Below, one piece after another: positions 37,467 through 47,740 of a stretch of DNA of 64,000 bases. Every line of letters begins with the position of its first letter. Positions within the stretch are counted from its first letter, which is position 1. The notes beneath the pieces are model-generated. The model ran no database searches. It saw nothing but the letters and a program-made list of their open reading frames with translations, and had not been told where the DNA came from. The position numbers were made by a program, and so were the translations under genes. Source of the DNA: Paraburkholderia kururiensis JCM 10599 = LMG 19447 (GTDB lineage: Bacteria > Pseudomonadota > Gammaproteobacteria > Burkholderiales > Burkholderiaceae); assembly GCF_003986935.1 (NCBI RefSeq), contig NZ_RJZE01000031.1:1-64000 (forward strand), given 5' to 3'.

Positions 37467-39695
37467 ATTCGCCGTCGCCAGCAGCGTGCGCCCAATGCCC
37501 GGCACCGACCGGCCGCCGTCCGACTGAATCAGCGCGTCGTAGTAGCGCTTGTTCGTCAGATTCAGCACGTTCAACTGCACGTCGTAGCGCTTCGTGTGAT
37601 AACCCGCCATCGCGTCCCAGCGCGTATAGCCGCCCACCTCGACGAGATTCGTGTTGGCCGCATAGCGCGCGGACATGTAGGTCGGCCCGCCGCCGATCTG
37701 CCAGTGCGGCGTGATCGCATAGGTGCTCCACAGCGTCAGCGTGTTGCGCGGCGTATTGGCCGGCACGTGGCCCTGGGTGCCGTCGCGTGCGGAGACGATG
37801 CGCGCGTCCATGTACGTGTAACCCGCGAAGATCTGCCAGCGCTCCGTGAGGCGGCCCGTCGCGCTCGCCTGGAAACCGTTCACGCGCACGTCGCCGTCGA
37901 GCGTGTATTCCGTCGACGACACCTGGGTTCGCGCGTTGCGCTTTTCCTGCTGGAACAGCGCCGAGGTCACCGAGAGGTTGCCGTTCAGCAGGTCCCACTT
38001 GCTGCCCACTTCGAACGAACGCGTCGTTTCGGGCGGCAGGTTCTGCGTGAGGTTCGTGACCGTGAGCGCTTCCAGCGACGGATTGAACGACGTGCCGTAC
38101 GACGCGTAATACGACTGCCAGTCGCTCGGCTGCCAGATCACGCCGCCGCGCACGCTCGTGTAGTTGTTGGTCTGCGCGGCATACGAAGGCGCGTTGATGG
38201 TGTTCGAGATGTGCGCCTGGTAGCGGTCCCAGCGCAGCCCGCCCACCACCTTCCAGTGCTGGCCGAGCGAGACCGTGTCGTTGACGTAGGTCCCAATCGA
38301 ATTCGCCGACGACGACGCGTAGTTGCCCTTCGTCGTGGTCACGCCGGCCGGATCGGACAGATAGACCGGATCGATCAGCGACACCACGGGCAGGTTGCCG
38401 CGCGTGTAGGCCTGGTTCGAGTAAGTCTCGTGGCCCAGTTCGACGCCCGCGATCAGGTCGTGCGCAATGGGACCGGTCGTGAATTTGTACTGCGCCATCG
38501 TGTCGTTGTAGATGGCGTGGTTCTGGATCACGCGGTCATGGCTTTGCAGCTTCACGTACAACTGGCTCAGCGGAATCTGCGTGTAGTTGCCGTTCGAGAG
38601 CGCGGTGCTCGTGGCGAGCGGCCCCGTGAGCACCGCCTGCGGCGCGGTTTCGCGCGCGTCCGTCATGGAGTGCGAAATCTGCGTGCGGTTGGTGATCGTG
38701 AAGTGGTCGTTGAAGCGGTGCTTGATGCTCGCGTTGAACGTCTGCACGTCCTGGATCGTGCGGTCCGACGTGATGCCGTAATACGTGTTGCGCGACACGG
38801 GCGCGGGATGGCCGTTGAGCGGCGGCACGCCGTAATCGGGCTGATCGTAGTTGTGCTGGATGAGCGCGGACAGCGTGATCTCGGTGGGCGTGCCGATACC
38901 GAAGCGCGCTTCGGGCGCAAAGCCGTAGTCCTTGTTGTGCATCTCGTCACGGCTCGAGCCGAGCGACTGGCCGAACGCGTTGAGCCGGATCGCCGACGTA
39001 TCCGTGAGCGGCCGGTTCACATCCACCGCGGTGCGATAGCGGTCGTCGGTGCCGATCATCGTGGAAATTTCCGCCGAGGGCGTGAGATTCGCCTTCTTCG
39101 TGACCTGGTTGATGACGCCGCCCGTGGAGCCGCGGCCGAACAGCATCGACGAAGGCCCGTACAGCACTTCCACGGCTTCCAGGTCGAACGTGTCGCGATA
39201 GTATTGGTTGCGGTCGCGAAAGCCGTCCAGGTAGATGTCGTTTTGCGCCGTGAAGCCGCGCAGGTTCACGTTGTTGCCGATCTGCCCGCCCTCCGCGCCG
39301 CCGATCGTCACGCCCGGCGCGTTGCGCAGCGCGTCCTGAAACGACGTGGCGGCCTGAGAGTTGAGCAGCGCCTTGTTGATGACGGTAACGGTCTGAGGAA
39401 TGTCCCGCAGCGACGTGGGCGTCTTCGCGCCCACGGTCGCGCGGTCGGCCTGGAAGTCGTGCTGGTCGGTGGCGCTGGACACCACGACAGCAGGCAAAGT
39501 GCCTTCGCTGGCAAGCTGGGTGCCGTCCTTCGCCTGGGCGCTGGTGGCGCTAGCGGTGCTGGTAGCGCTGCGCGTTCCGCTGGCGCCGGCAGGCGCCGCA
39601 GCCGCAGCGGATGAGGTTTGAGCGGACGCGTGCGTGGCGGCCGATGTGACGCACAGCAGTGCCATCGCTGTGGCCAGCGGCTTCTTGTCGAACAT
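37455..39695 (-). CDS. TonB-dependent siderophore receptor (Fiu/PiuA-like)
   Basis: A 745-residue outer-membrane receptor. A signal peptide ([24 protein letters not shown]) and an Ala/Thr/Ser-rich linker precede the plug domain, with [16 protein letters not shown] and [17 protein letters not shown]. The beta-barrel runs to a C-terminal NYRF. It should import ferric siderophores, probably of catecholate or pyochelin-like type, powered by TonB. The ATG at 39695 with GGGGAT upstream precedes the signal peptide; an upstream in-frame ATG at 39719 is less likely. A Fur-box promoter lies 180 bases upstream. Confidence 0.92.
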   Translation of the reverse strand: MFDKKPLATAMALLCVTSAATHASAQTSSAAAAAPAGASGTRSATSTASATSAQAKDGTQLASEGTLPAVVVSSATDQHDFQADRATVGAKTPTSLRDIPQTVTVINKALLNSQAATSFQDALRNAPGVTIGGAEGGQIGNNVNLRGFTAQNDIYLDGFRDRNQYYRDTFDLEAVEVLYGPSSMLFGRGSTGGVINQVTKKANLTPSAEISTMIGTDDRYRTAVDVNRPLTDTSAIRLNAFGQSLGSSRDEMHNKDYGFAPEARFGIGTPTEITLSALIQHNYDQPDYGVPPLNGHPAPVSRNTYYGITSDRTIQDVQTFNASIKHRFNDHFTITNRTQISHSMTDARETAPQAVLTGPLATSTALSNGNYTQIPLSQLYVKLQSHDRVIQNHAIYNDTMAQYKFTTGPIAHDLIAGVELGHETYSNQAYTRGNLPVVSLIDPVYLSDPAGVTTTKGNYASSSANSIGTYVNDTVSLGQHWKVVGGLRWDRYQAHISNTINAPSYAAQTNNYTSVRGGVIWQPSDWQSYYASYGTSFNPSLEALTVTNLTQNLPPETTRSFEVGSKWDLLNGNLSVTSALFQQEKRNARTQVSSTEYTLDGDVRVNGFQASATGRLTERWQIFAGYTYMDARIVSARDGTQGHVPANTPRNTLTLWSTYAITPHWQIGGGPTYMSARYAANTNLVEVGGYTRWDAMAGYHTKRYDVQLNVLNLTNKRYYDALIQSDGGRSVPGIGRTLLATANYRF

Positions 39696-39867
39696 GGAAT
39701 CCCCGTCGAAGATGAACACGCGCCAACCGGTCGAACGAAACCGGGGGCGGCGCGATGCTGGCTGGCGGGGCGACCTTTACGCGCGGAGCGAAGGTGCGAG
39801 GCTGGCTACGATTAGTTTTGCGTTGCGATCATCGGACGATGCGCGGCATGTCGCCACGCATCCAGAT

Positions 39868-39886
39868 GCGAATCGTTATCATTACA
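39868..39886 (-). promoter_or_regulatory. Fur box
   Basis: On the minus strand TAATGATAACGATT closely follows the Fur consensus core TAATGATAATCATT. It covers the -10 region of the promoter reading into the receptor and piuC genes, so iron-dependent repression is expected. The rest of the intergenic space 39696-40051 shows no other clear feature. Confidence 0.75.
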
Positions 39887-39906
39887 CGCGTTTCAAAATC
39901 TTTCAA
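39879..39906 (-). promoter_or_regulatory. promoter of the siderophore receptor operon
   Basis: On the minus strand -35 TTGAAA (39906-39901), a 16-base spacer and -10 TAATGA (39884-39879) overlap the Fur box. The start codon is at 39695, leaving a leader of about 175 bases. Confidence 0.6.
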
Positions 39907-40051
39907 GCCTTCGGCTGGCGCTCGGTGAAAACGAGGCCACGGCGGAACGGCGGCAATGCCCCTTCACGGCGTCGAGTCTTCGAGCCTTCACGGATTCAAG
40001 CCTTCAAGCCGATCTTCAGCAAATCCCGCCGGCAACCCGCACGCAGCCCGC

Positions 40052-40420
40052 CTACCGTGCCGCGTCGCGCGTAGTCTGCTGCACGGGCGGCAGCGCGGAA
40101 AGCGAGGACGAGCAGGCCTGCAGCGCCGCCATCGCTTTTCGCGCGACGGCCAGCGTTTCCTGGCACACGAGCGGGCGCACCGAGTGCGGACAGCCGCCGT
40201 TCGCATCGATTCGAGCCAGCGCGTCGCGCACTTTGCCGAGTGCCGCCTCGGGCGAACCGGCGTCCTTGACGAGGTGGGCAATGTCGAATGCGCTGCCCGA
40301 AGGCAGTTCGACGTAAGCGGGACATGCCGATTTGGCGAAGGCGTCCGTCACCGGCATGGCAACGAGGAAAACGGCCGCGCACCAGACTGGAACGCGCGAC
40401 CCGTCGGGAATGTCTTGCAT
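40052..40420 (-). CDS. secreted Cys-containing hypothetical protein
   Basis: A 122-residue protein with a signal peptide (VPVWCAAVFLVAMPVTDAFA, cleavage after AFA near residue 29). The mature part is about 93 residues with four cysteines (SACPAY, NGGCPH, PLVCQE, QACSSS) that could form two disulfides. The ATG at 40420 has GGGAG at nine bases. No family is recognised. A promoter at 40576-40603 and a striking operator-like array at 40632-40680 precede it, and a DsbA-family gene is upstream on the same strand. Confidence 0.65.
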   Translation of the reverse strand: MQDIPDGSRVPVWCAAVFLVAMPVTDAFAKSACPAYVELPSGSAFDIAHLVKDAGSPEAALGKVRDALARIDANGGCPHSVRPLVCQETLAVARKAMAALQACSSSLSALPPVQQTTRDAAR

Positions 40421-40575
40421 GATTCGCCGCTCCCGTCCGTGATGCCCGGCCCGACGGGCCGGCGCACGCGCCGCAGAGGCCGGCGGCGCAAACCCTGGCG
40501 GCCAGCGGCAAGGCCTGACCGCAGCCCACTGCGCTCCGGCGAAGGGTCCACGCCGAAGCGAGCCATGCTCAATGC

Positions 40576-40603
40576 ATTCTAAGAGACCGTGCCGACAATT
40601 CAA
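40576..40603 (-). promoter_or_regulatory. promoter upstream of the secreted Cys protein
   Basis: On the minus strand -35 TTGAAT (40603-40598), a 16-base spacer and -10 TAGAAT (40581-40576) give a good sigma-70 promoter. The leader to the ATG at 40420 would be about 150 bases with no coding sequence that I can support. Confidence 0.55.
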
Positions 40604-40631
40604 CGTCGCGACGGACGCTTTGTGCGGTGAC

Positions 40632-40680
40632 GCACTTGGCAGAGCACTTTGCAGTGCGTTTGCAGACGGTCTGCAAACGC
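40632..40680. promoter_or_regulatory. three 12-bp direct repeats ending in a 25-bp perfect palindrome
   Basis: GCACTTGGCAGA (40632), GCACTTTGCAGT (40644) and GCGTTTGCAGAC (40656) are consecutive 12-mers. The third is mirrored around G40668 by GTCTGCAAACGC (40669-40680), giving a perfect palindrome of 12-bp arms. The array lies 29-77 bases upstream of the -35 at 40598-40603, the position of activator sites. The regulator is unknown. Confidence 0.7.
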
Positions 40681-40797
40681 TTTGAAGACATCTCGCGCCG
40701 TGCTCGCCACATGGGCGCAAGAGCCGCATTTGTCGTACCCGACAGAGCACGCAGAGCGCTGGAGACCCGCCGCAGATCACGGCCGCTCACAACCCCA

Positions 40798-41445
40798 TCA
40801 AGCCTGCGCCTCCGCCAGCACCTGCCGCACCACCTGCTCGAACGCTTCCACGGGCTGCCCGCCTGTCACGAGATAGCGGCCGTTGAAAATGATGGACGGC
40901 ACCGACTGAATGCCCATCGACTGGTACTGCGCTTCTTCCGCGCGCACCTCGTCGGCGTAGGCGCCGCTTTGCAGCACCTGGCGCGCCGCGTCGGCGTCGA
41001 GCCCTACCGATCGCGCCGCCTCCACCAGCACTTCGTGATCGCTCGGGTCTTTGCCTTCGCCGTGATAGGCGCGCAGCAGCGCGAGCTTGAGCGGCAATTG
41101 CTTACCTTCGATGCCGGCCCAGTGCAACAGCCGGTGCCCGTCGAAGGTGTTGTAGACGCGCGTGCGCGGACCGAAGGTGAAGCCCACGCTCTCGCCGCGC
41201 TCGCCGATCATCGTCTGGGTCTCGGCGATCTGCTCGGGCGTACGGCCATATTTCTTGCCGAGATAGTCCACAATGGCCTCGCCGCCCGGGCCCATCTGCG
41301 GATTCAGTTCGAAGGGATGCATCACGACCTGCGCGTCCACCTCGTTGCCAAGGCGTGCGTGCGCAAGTTGAAGCGAAGAAAGGCCGACGGCGCACCACGG
41401 GCACGCGATATCGGAGACGAAATCGATTCTGAGCGGTTGGGTCAT
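40798..41445 (-). CDS. DsbA-family oxidoreductase (FrnE-like)
   Basis: A 215-residue cytoplasmic thioredoxin-fold protein of the FrnE/HCCA isomerase-like DsbA subgroup. The CPWC motif (Cys15, Cys18) follows IDFVSDIA, and the cis-Pro loop appears as QSVPSIIFNGRY. There is no signal peptide, which fits the subgroup. The ATG at 41445 has AGGA upstream; the longer frame to 41547 lacks homology. It lies 110 bases downstream of a chemoreceptor gene on the same strand. Confidence 0.87.
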   Translation of the reverse strand: MTQPLRIDFVSDIACPWCAVGLSSLQLAHARLGNEVDAQVVMHPFELNPQMGPGGEAIVDYLGKKYGRTPEQIAETQTMIGERGESVGFTFGPRTRVYNTFDGHRLLHWAGIEGKQLPLKLALLRAYHGEGKDPSDHEVLVEAARSVGLDADAARQVLQSGAYADEVRAEEAQYQSMGIQSVPSIIFNGRYLVTGGQPVEAFEQVVRQVLAEAQA

Positions 41446-41480
41446 TGCGTTCCTGAAAGCGATAGCGGTTGCGGCCGCGC

Positions 41481-41506
41481 CCTGTGCGCAGCGTGAGGCG
41501 CACAGG
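41481..41506 (-). other. stem-loop between chemoreceptor and DsbA-family genes
   Basis: CCTGTGCGC (41481-41489) and GCGCACAGG (41498-41506) form a perfect 9-bp stem with an 8-base loop. It may terminate or punctuate the chemoreceptor transcript; no U-run is present. Confidence 0.4.
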
Positions 41507-41555
41507 TTAACCGGAATCGCTGCAGGCCGCTGAACGCGTCCGTGCACCTATGCGC

Positions 41556-43121
41556 TCACGCCATCGCCTCGTCCCGCACGTTGAACTGCGCGACGGCCTC
41601 ATAGAGCCGCGCGCTCTGCGCTTCCAGCGAGAGCGCCGCCGCCGATGCTTCCTCCACGAGCGCCGCGTTGCGCTGCATCGTCTGCTCCATCTGCGTCACG
41701 GTGGCGTTCACCTGCTCGATGCCGGCGGACTGTTCGTCGGAGGCGAGGCTGATCTCGTTCATGATCGTGTTCACGCGCGCCACCGCATCGACGAGCGCGC
41801 TCATGGTCGAACCCGCCTGTGTGACGAGCTTGCTGCCGTCCTCCACCCGCTGCGTCGAGTCGCCGATCAGTTCCTTGATCTCCTTGGCCGCCGATGCACA
41901 GCGCTGCGCGAGCCCGCGCACTTCGGCCGCGACCACGGCGAAGCCCCGGCCCTGCTCGCCCGCGCGCGCCGCCTCCACCGCGGCGTTGAGCGCGAGGATG
42001 TTGGTCTGGAACGCGATGCTTTCGATCACGCTCACGATGCCCGCGATCTTCGACGCGCTCTCCGAAATCGAGCCCATCGTCGATACGGCGCGCTGCATGG
42101 CATCGCCGCCGCGCGAGGCGAGATCTGCGGCGCCCGCGGCATGGCTGCGCGCGTCGCGCGCGTTGTCGGCGTTCTGGCGCACCGCCGCCGTCAGTTGCTC
42201 GACGCTCGCGGCCGCTTGCTGGAGCGAAACCGCCTGCTGTTCCGTGCGAGCGGAAAGGTCGACGTTGCCGCTCGCAATCGCGCGCACGTCGCCCACGATG
42301 GTGTGTGCGCTCGTGCGCACCTGCAGCACCGTCTTCGCGAGCCCCGTCTGCATCTGCTTGAGCGCGTCGAGCAGATACGCCATCTCGTTTCGGCGCGTCG
42401 CCACCACGTGAGCGGTGAGATCGCCCTGCGCGATCTTCTGGAAGTGATCCACCGCGAGATGAATGGGCCCCACCACCGCCTTTGCGAGCGCGCGCTGCGC
42501 CACCACGCCGATCACGAGCGCGAAGAGCGCCACGGCCGCCATGCCGCCCACAAGCTTGCGCAGGCGCGCATCCGCCGCTTCGTAGCGGGCTTTTTCGCGC
42601 GCCACCTGGAAGTCTTCGAGCGCGCCGATGGCCTGCTGGTAGGACGCGAAAAGCGCGGGCGGCATCTCGCGCTGGGTCTGGAGAAAATTGAACGTGTCGT
42701 CCTGATCGAGCTGCGCGAGCGCCTTCGTGACCACCTGATCGAGCAGCGCCTGGCGGTGTTGCTGCAGCGTGGCGACGAGCGCCTGTTCCGCCGCGTCGGC
42801 CGCATGCAGGCGTGTGTAGGCGTCGAGTTCCGCATTGCTTTGCGCGAGCAGTTCATGCAGCCGCGCAATCGCCTCTTTCGCCGGCTGCCCCGCGCTCAGC
42901 ATCTGCCCCACGTCGCCCAGCGCGCCGCGCAGCACGAGCATGCGTTCGGAACTGGTTTTCAGATGCAGCAGCGCGGCCGTATCGTCGCGATACATGGCTT
43001 CGAGCGAGGCGTTGCCCGCATAGAGCCCGGCGATGCAGGCGCCCACGACGAGCATGAGCAGGACGGTATAGCCGCCGATGGTCGCGGCCAGCCCGCCGCG
43101 GATGGTGAGTTGTTTTCGCAT
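41556..43121 (-). CDS. methyl-accepting chemotaxis protein
   Basis: A 521-residue Tar-like chemoreceptor. TM1 (about 12-35), a periplasmic four-helix-bundle-type sensor (about 36-190), TM2 (about 192-212), a HAMP domain and the methyl-accepting coiled coil follow in order. The signalling tip [20 protein letters not shown] and [20 protein letters not shown] is intact. The ligand is unknown. The ATG at 43121 has AGGG upstream, and a strong hairpin lies 17-38 bases before it. Confidence 0.9.
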   Translation of the reverse strand: MRKQLTIRGGLAATIGGYTVLLMLVVGACIAGLYAGNASLEAMYRDDTAALLHLKTSSERMLVLRGALGDVGQMLSAGQPAKEAIARLHELLAQSNAELDAYTRLHAADAAEQALVATLQQHRQALLDQVVTKALAQLDQDDTFNFLQTQREMPPALFASYQQAIGALEDFQVAREKARYEAADARLRKLVGGMAAVALFALVIGVVAQRALAKAVVGPIHLAVDHFQKIAQGDLTAHVVATRRNEMAYLLDALKQMQTGLAKTVLQVRTSAHTIVGDVRAIASGNVDLSARTEQQAVSLQQAAASVEQLTAAVRQNADNARDARSHAAGAADLASRGGDAMQRAVSTMGSISESASKIAGIVSVIESIAFQTNILALNAAVEAARAGEQGRGFAVVAAEVRGLAQRCASAAKEIKELIGDSTQRVEDGSKLVTQAGSTMSALVDAVARVNTIMNEISLASDEQSAGIEQVNATVTQMEQTMQRNAALVEEASAAALSLEAQSARLYEAVAQFNVRDEAMA

Positions 43122-43137
43122 GACGTGCCCTGAGGCG

Positions 43138-43159
43138 CCAGCCGGCGCATGCCGGCTGG
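43138..43159 (-). other. perfect hairpin in the chemoreceptor leader
   Basis: CCAGCCGGC (43138-43146) and GCCGGCTGG (43151-43159) pair perfectly around GCAT. It lies 17-38 bases upstream of the chemoreceptor ATG and could act on translation or be an operator. Confidence 0.45.
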
Positions 43160-43388
43160 GCGCGGGATACCCCGGTTCGGATGAACGAGCTGCGTGTGGC
43201 GCCCGGCAATCGAACGAGGAATCGAACGCGTGTCGAACGATTGATCGCGGGGCCCAATCGGGATGACGTCAGAACACGTCAGGAAATTTTGCGCGCATCC
43301 GACATGGATATGACGAATTGCGCCAGCGGCGCACGGGCTGGGCTCAGTCAGATGCGTCGGCGAGATGCGTTGGCGCCCTGCCCAACCT

Positions 43389-44129
43389 TCATTGACCGCC
43401 GGTCAGCGCCCTGGCATAGAGCGACGAATCGGCGAAGCCTTCCGCAGCCAGCACGCGGCCCACGAGAATCAGCGCCGTGCGTTCGATGTCGGTCTGCCCG
43501 ACTTTCCCCGCGATGTCGGCGAGCGTGCCCGTCACGCGTTCCTCGTCCGGCCAGCTCGCGCGGTAGATCACCGCGACGGGGCAGTCCGCACCGTAGTGAG
43601 GCAGCAGTTCGTCGACGATGCGCGCAATGTGACGCACGCCCAGATGAATCGCCAGGGTGGACCGATGACGCGCGAGGTCGCCTAGTTGCTCGCCCTCGGG
43701 CATCGCGGTCTTCGTTGCATAGCGCGTGAGAATCAGCGTCTGCGAGATGCCGGGTAACGTGAGTTCGCAGCCGAGCGCCGCCGCGCACGCCGCCGTCGCC
43801 GTCACGCCCGGCACGATTTCGTATGGAATCCCGAGCGCGCGGATGCGGCGAATCTGCTCGCCGATCGCGCCATAGAGCGACGGGTCGCCCGAATGCACGC
43901 GCGCCACGTGCTGCCCGTTTCGATGCGCCTCGGCGAGCAGCGCGACGATCGTATCGAGATCGAGATCCGCCGTATTGACCACGCGTTCAGCCGTGTTGCC
44001 CGCGAGCACGGCGGGCGGCACGAGCGACCCCGCATACAGGATCACGGGACAACTGCGCACGAGCCGCTGCCCCTTGACCGTGATGAGTTCGGGGTCGCCT
44101 GGCCCCGCACCGATGAAGTACACCGTCAT
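43389..44129 (-). CDS. cobM: precorrin-4 C11-methyltransferase
   Basis: A 246-residue SAM-dependent tetrapyrrole methylase that methylates C11 of precorrin-4. The N-terminal TVYFIGAGPGDPELITVKG, the HSGDPSLYGA loop and PYEIVPGVTA are typical of the CobM/CbiF group. The ATG at 44129 has GGAG upstream. It is the last gene of the minus-strand operon cobL-cbiD-cobK-cobM and starts 27 bases after cobK. Confidence 0.92.
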   Translation of the reverse strand: MTVYFIGAGPGDPELITVKGQRLVRSCPVILYAGSLVPPAVLAGNTAERVVNTADLDLDTIVALLAEAHRNGQHVARVHSGDPSLYGAIGEQIRRIRALGIPYEIVPGVTATAACAAALGCELTLPGISQTLILTRYATKTAMPEGEQLGDLARHRSTLAIHLGVRHIARIVDELLPHYGADCPVAVIYRASWPDEERVTGTLADIAGKVGQTDIERTALILVGRVLAAEGFADSSLYARALTGGQ

Positions 44130-44156
44130 TCGTTCGCTCCGTGATGATTCGTCGGA

Positions 44157-44894
44157 TTACCGCCGGTGCGCGGCGCGCCATGCGCGGATGGCGTCGAGCA
44201 GCGCTGCTGCGTCGTCGAACGCGCGGTCCGCTTCGGGCAGCGTAGGCCGCTGCAGCAGGATCACCGGCAAGCCGCGTTCGCGCGCCACGTCGAGCTTCGC
44301 TTCGGTCGCGACGCCACCGCTGTTCTTGCTGACCACGACATCGGTGCCGCACTCGTCGAACAACGCGCGCTCGCCTTCCAACGTGAACGGACCGCGCGCG
44401 CCGATCACGCGGCAACGCGCGTTGCCGGCATGCGCGTCGAGGCAGCGCACGGTCCAGTATTGATGCGCGGGAATTTCGTCGAGACGCGCGAGCGGCTCGC
44501 GCCCCGAGGTGAAGAGCGGCCGCGCGAACGGCGCGAGCGCCGCCATCAGTTCGGACCAGTTGCGCACGAAACGCCAGTCGTCGTGCGGCCCCGGCTGCCA
44601 TGCGGAACGCCGCAGCGCCCAGCACGGCACGCGAGCCGTGCGGCACGCCGCGACCGCATGCCCGCTGATGTTCGCCGCGTACGGATGCGTAGCATCGACC
44701 ACGAGGTCCATGCGCTGCTCGCGCAGATACCGCGCGAGCCCGTCGCTGCCGCCGAAGCCGCCCACGCGTACCTGGCATGCCAGATCGCCGGGCACCTTGC
44801 CGAGTCCCACGAGGCTATAGACGTCGTCGCGCGCCAGACCTCGCGCGATCCTGAGCGCGTCGCCCGTTCCGCCGAGCAGTAACAGGCGCTTCAT
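44157..44894 (-). CDS. cobK: precorrin-6A reductase
   Basis: A 245-residue NADPH-dependent reductase that reduces the macrocycle of precorrin-6A. The Rossmann start [29 protein letters not shown] and [11 protein letters not shown] are family marks. The ATG at 44894 overlaps the stop of cbiD (ATGA at 44891-44894), so translation is coupled. Confidence 0.92.
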   Translation of the reverse strand: MKRLLLLGGTGDALRIARGLARDDVYSLVGLGKVPGDLACQVRVGGFGGSDGLARYLREQRMDLVVDATHPYAANISGHAVAACRTARVPCWALRRSAWQPGPHDDWRFVRNWSELMAALAPFARPLFTSGREPLARLDEIPAHQYWTVRCLDAHAGNARCRVIGARGPFTLEGERALFDECGTDVVVSKNSGGVATEAKLDVARERGLPVILLQRPTLPEADRAFDDAAALLDAIRAWRAAHRR

Positions 44895-45997
44895 CGTGCT
44901 TCGCCGACGAAGCGGCCCTCGCGGTTGATGGCGAACATTTCCACGGCGACTTCGGGCGGCACGATGCCGCGCGCCACCTCGAGCGCCTCGCGGCACACGA
45001 TGTCCCCCAGCGCGATGCCCTCTGCCTGCGCAAGCGCGAGCGCCTGCTGGCTCGTGTTGGACGCGCGCATCGCGGCCTGCAGTTCGTCGCTCGCGCCGTG
45101 TTCGGCGGCCCATTGCGCGAGCAGCGGCAAATCGATGCTCGACTGCCGGCTGTGCAGATCGAGGTGCCCGGCGGCGAGCTTGCTCAACTTGCCGAATCCA
45201 CCGCACAGGCTGAGCCGGGCGACGGGCGCGCGACGCAGATGCTTGAGCACGGCGCCCGCGAAGTCGCCCATTTCGATCAGCGCCATGTCGGGCAGGCCGT
45301 AGCGGCGACGCATGGCGTCTTCGCTGGCGTTGCCCGTGCAGGCGGCGATATGCGTGATGCCGTTGGCGCGCGCCACGTCGATACCTTGATGGATCGACGC
45401 GATGTAGGCCGAGCACGAGAACGGCCGCACGATACCCGTGGTGCCGAGAATCGAGAGCCCGCCCACGATGCCGAGCCGCGGGTTCATGGTCTTGAGCGCG
45501 AGAGCCTCGCCGCCTTCCACGCCGATCGCCACCTCGAAGCCGCCCGTGTACGCATACTGCGCCGCGAGTTGCGCGAGGTGGTCGCGCATCATCTGGCGCG
45601 GCACGGGATTGATCGCAGGTTCGCCGACGGGCACGACGAGCCCGGCGCGCGTCACGGTGCCCACGCCGGGCGCCGCGTGAAAGCGCACGCCGGGTTCCGT
45701 GCTCAATCGCACGCGCGCGAAGACCACTGCGCCGTGCGTGACGTCGGGGTCGTCGCCGGCATCTTTCACGGTGCCGGCTTCGGCACCCTCGGCGCCATCA
45801 TGACCGTTCACGAAGCGGCAGTACTTGAGCCTCATCGCAACGTGCTGCCCCTTCGGCAAGACGATTTCAGCCACATCACGTGTCTCGCCGCCCAGCAGCA
45901 GACGCGCCGCCGCGAGCGACGTTGCCGTCGCACAGCTTCCCGTGGTGTAGCCGCTGCGCAGTGGCCGCGGCGTTTCAGACGTTTCGTCGCGCATCAT
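44891..45997 (-). CDS. cbiD: cobalt-precorrin-5B (C1)-methyltransferase
   Basis: A 368-residue CbiD-family enzyme that performs C1 methylation and deacylation, best known from the anaerobic pathway. The N-terminal [19 protein letters not shown] is diagnostic, as is [13 protein letters not shown]. It replaces CobF, the aerobic-pathway enzyme for this step, which is not seen in the cluster. Start and stop overlap those of cobL and cobK by four bases. Confidence 0.92.
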   Translation of the reverse strand: MMRDETSETPRPLRSGYTTGSCATATSLAAARLLLGGETRDVAEIVLPKGQHVAMRLKYCRFVNGHDGAEGAEAGTVKDAGDDPDVTHGAVVFARVRLSTEPGVRFHAAPGVGTVTRAGLVVPVGEPAINPVPRQMMRDHLAQLAAQYAYTGGFEVAIGVEGGEALALKTMNPRLGIVGGLSILGTTGIVRPFSCSAYIASIHQGIDVARANGITHIAACTGNASEDAMRRRYGLPDMALIEMGDFAGAVLKHLRRAPVARLSLCGGFGKLSKLAAGHLDLHSRQSSIDLPLLAQWAAEHGASDELQAAMRASNTSQQALALAQAEGIALGDIVCREALEVARGIVPPEVAVEMFAINREGRFVGEAR

Positions 45998-47256
45998 CGT
46001 TGCTCGCCGTTGCGAGCGGTCGCGCCGCCGTCATGGGGTAAAGGGGGTAAAGGCTTCGTGACTTCGTAGAGCGTGACCGGTAGCGCCGGCCGCCATGTGT
46101 CGAAGCTGCCCAGCGGCAGCGCCTCGTTGAGTGCGATGCGCGTGAGCGTGCCGCCGCAACGGTCGCGCCACGCCACGAGCGCAGCGTCGCCCTGCAACGT
46201 CACCGCGTTGGCCACGAGCCGGCCGCCTTCGCGCAGGTTCGACCAGCACGCCTCCAGCACGCCGGGCACGGTCACGCCGCCGCCGATGAACACGGCATCG
46301 GGTGCCGGCAAGCCGGCCAGCGCATCGGGCGCACGGCCCGCCACCAGCACGAGCCCGGGCACGCCGAGCGCGTCGCGATTGTGCTCGATGAAACGCTGGC
46401 GCCCCGCATCGGCTTCGATAGCAAGGGCACGACATGCGGGATGCGCGCGCATCCATTCGATACCGATCGAGCCGCTGCCCGCGCCCACGTCCCAGAGCAG
46501 TTCGCCGGGACGCGGCGCGAGACGCGCGAGTGTGATGGCGCGCACGTCGCGCCTGGTGAGCTGGCCGTCGTTGAGAAAAGCGTCGTCGGGAAGACCGCAG
46601 GTGAGCGGCAACGAATGCGCGCGCATGGCCTCGCATGCGAGGGCTACGACGTTGAGCGCGGCCACGTCCTTTGCTTCATCGGTCTGCCAGGCGGTTGCGA
46701 GCGTGTCGATGCGCCGTTCGCGATCGCCGCCCAGATGCTCGAACACGTGCATGCGCGTGGCACCGAAACCGCGCTCGCACAGCAGCGCCGCGATGGCGGC
46801 CGGCGAGCCGCCGTCGCGGCTCAGCACGAAGATGCGCGCGCCGTCGTGAAGATGTGCATTCAGTGCCGCAAGCGGGCGGCCCACCAGCGACACCACCGCC
46901 ACTTCCTGCAACGCCCACCCGAGCCGCGCCGCCGCGAGCGAAAGCGACGACGGCGCCGGCAGCACGCGCCATTCGTCGGCGGGCAATGCACGCGCGAGCG
47001 TGGCGCCCACGCCGTAGAGCATGGGGTCGCCGCTCGCGAGCACGCACACCGGCTTGCCGCGACGCGCGAGCACCGGCGCAATGTCAAACGGCGAGGGCCA
47101 GGGCTCGCGTTGAGCCCCAATGCGCGCGGGCAGCATGGCGAGGTGCCGCTCGCCACCCACCACCACATCTGCTTCAAGCAACGCGCGCCGCGCGGCCCGG
47201 CCGAGCCCGGCAAACCCGTCTTCCCCTACCCCCACCACCGTCAGCCAGGCCGGCAT
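45994..47256 (-). CDS. cobL: precorrin-6Y C5,15-methyltransferase (decarboxylating)
   Basis: A 420-residue two-domain enzyme. The N-terminal CbiE-like methylase domain (about 1-205) starts [14 protein letters not shown] and has [12 protein letters not shown]. The C-terminal CbiT-like domain (about 225-405) carries the SAM motif [14 protein letters not shown]. It methylates C5 and C15 and decarboxylates the acetate at C12. The ATG at 47256 has AGGA upstream; the frame is open much further 5' but that part overlaps the leader of the opposite operon. It is divergent from the riboswitch-controlled cobG operon. Confidence 0.92.
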   Translation of the reverse strand: MPAWLTVVGVGEDGFAGLGRAARRALLEADVVVGGERHLAMLPARIGAQREPWPSPFDIAPVLARRGKPVCVLASGDPMLYGVGATLARALPADEWRVLPAPSSLSLAAARLGWALQEVAVVSLVGRPLAALNAHLHDGARIFVLSRDGGSPAAIAALLCERGFGATRMHVFEHLGGDRERRIDTLATAWQTDEAKDVAALNVVALACEAMRAHSLPLTCGLPDDAFLNDGQLTRRDVRAITLARLAPRPGELLWDVGAGSGSIGIEWMRAHPACRALAIEADAGRQRFIEHNRDALGVPGLVLVAGRAPDALAGLPAPDAVFIGGGVTVPGVLEACWSNLREGGRLVANAVTLQGDAALVAWRDRCGGTLTRIALNEALPLGSFDTWRPALPVTLYEVTKPLPPLPHDGGATARNGEQR

Positions 47257-47370
47257 CGCATCGTTTCCTTTGAGCTTGATCAGTGCCGCCTCGCCTTCGC
47301 TTGTTCGGGCTTCCATGCGGCCTCGCCACGGGGTCGTGCCCGTCGCAAAAAAGAGGATAATACCGCCTCG

Positions 47371-47595
47371 CCGGTGCCCTACGGGGCTGAAAAGGGAACA
47401 CAGCAAAGCTGTGGCTGCCCCCGCAACTGTGAGCAGAAAGTCCGCGCCGCCACGCGCCACTGGACGATCGGGCAAGCCAGCCGATCCACCGGGAAGGCCA
47501 GCACGGACGCCGGGTCGCACATGGTGTTCAACGCGTTTTTTCGTGCGTCGTCCATGAGGCAACCCGGCAAGCTGCGAGCCAGGAGACCTGCCGGC
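47371..47595 (+). ncRNA. cobalamin riboswitch upstream of cobG
   Basis: The conserved elements appear in order on the plus strand: GGTGCCCTACGGGG, AAAGGGAAC, GCTGCCCCCGCAACTGTGAGC, the GCCACTGG box, GGGAAGGCC and the closing GAGCCAGGAGACCTGCC. A long variable arm (about 47500-47565) is inserted before the last element. It should lower cobG-cobH-cobI-cbiG/cobJ expression when adenosylcobalamin is plentiful. A GATAAT at 47356-47361 could be the -10 but lies very close to the aptamer. Confidence 0.92.
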
Positions 47596-47740
47596 AAGAA
47601 CGTTCGTGCAAGCCAACACCGGGCGGGGTGCACCGGTGCAGCGTGCTCTCCTCGCCACGCAGGGAGCGCACCTGGCCGCAGCGCGACGCCTGATTCTTCG
47701 TTGAGCCTTCTCACCGATTTCACTGAACGAGCGCTGCGCA

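Noticed and set aside
40348-40572. Small minus-strand reading frame in the leader of the secreted Cys protein
   Set aside because: No ribosome binding site, Arg-rich composition typical of a GC-rich shadow frame, and no homology.
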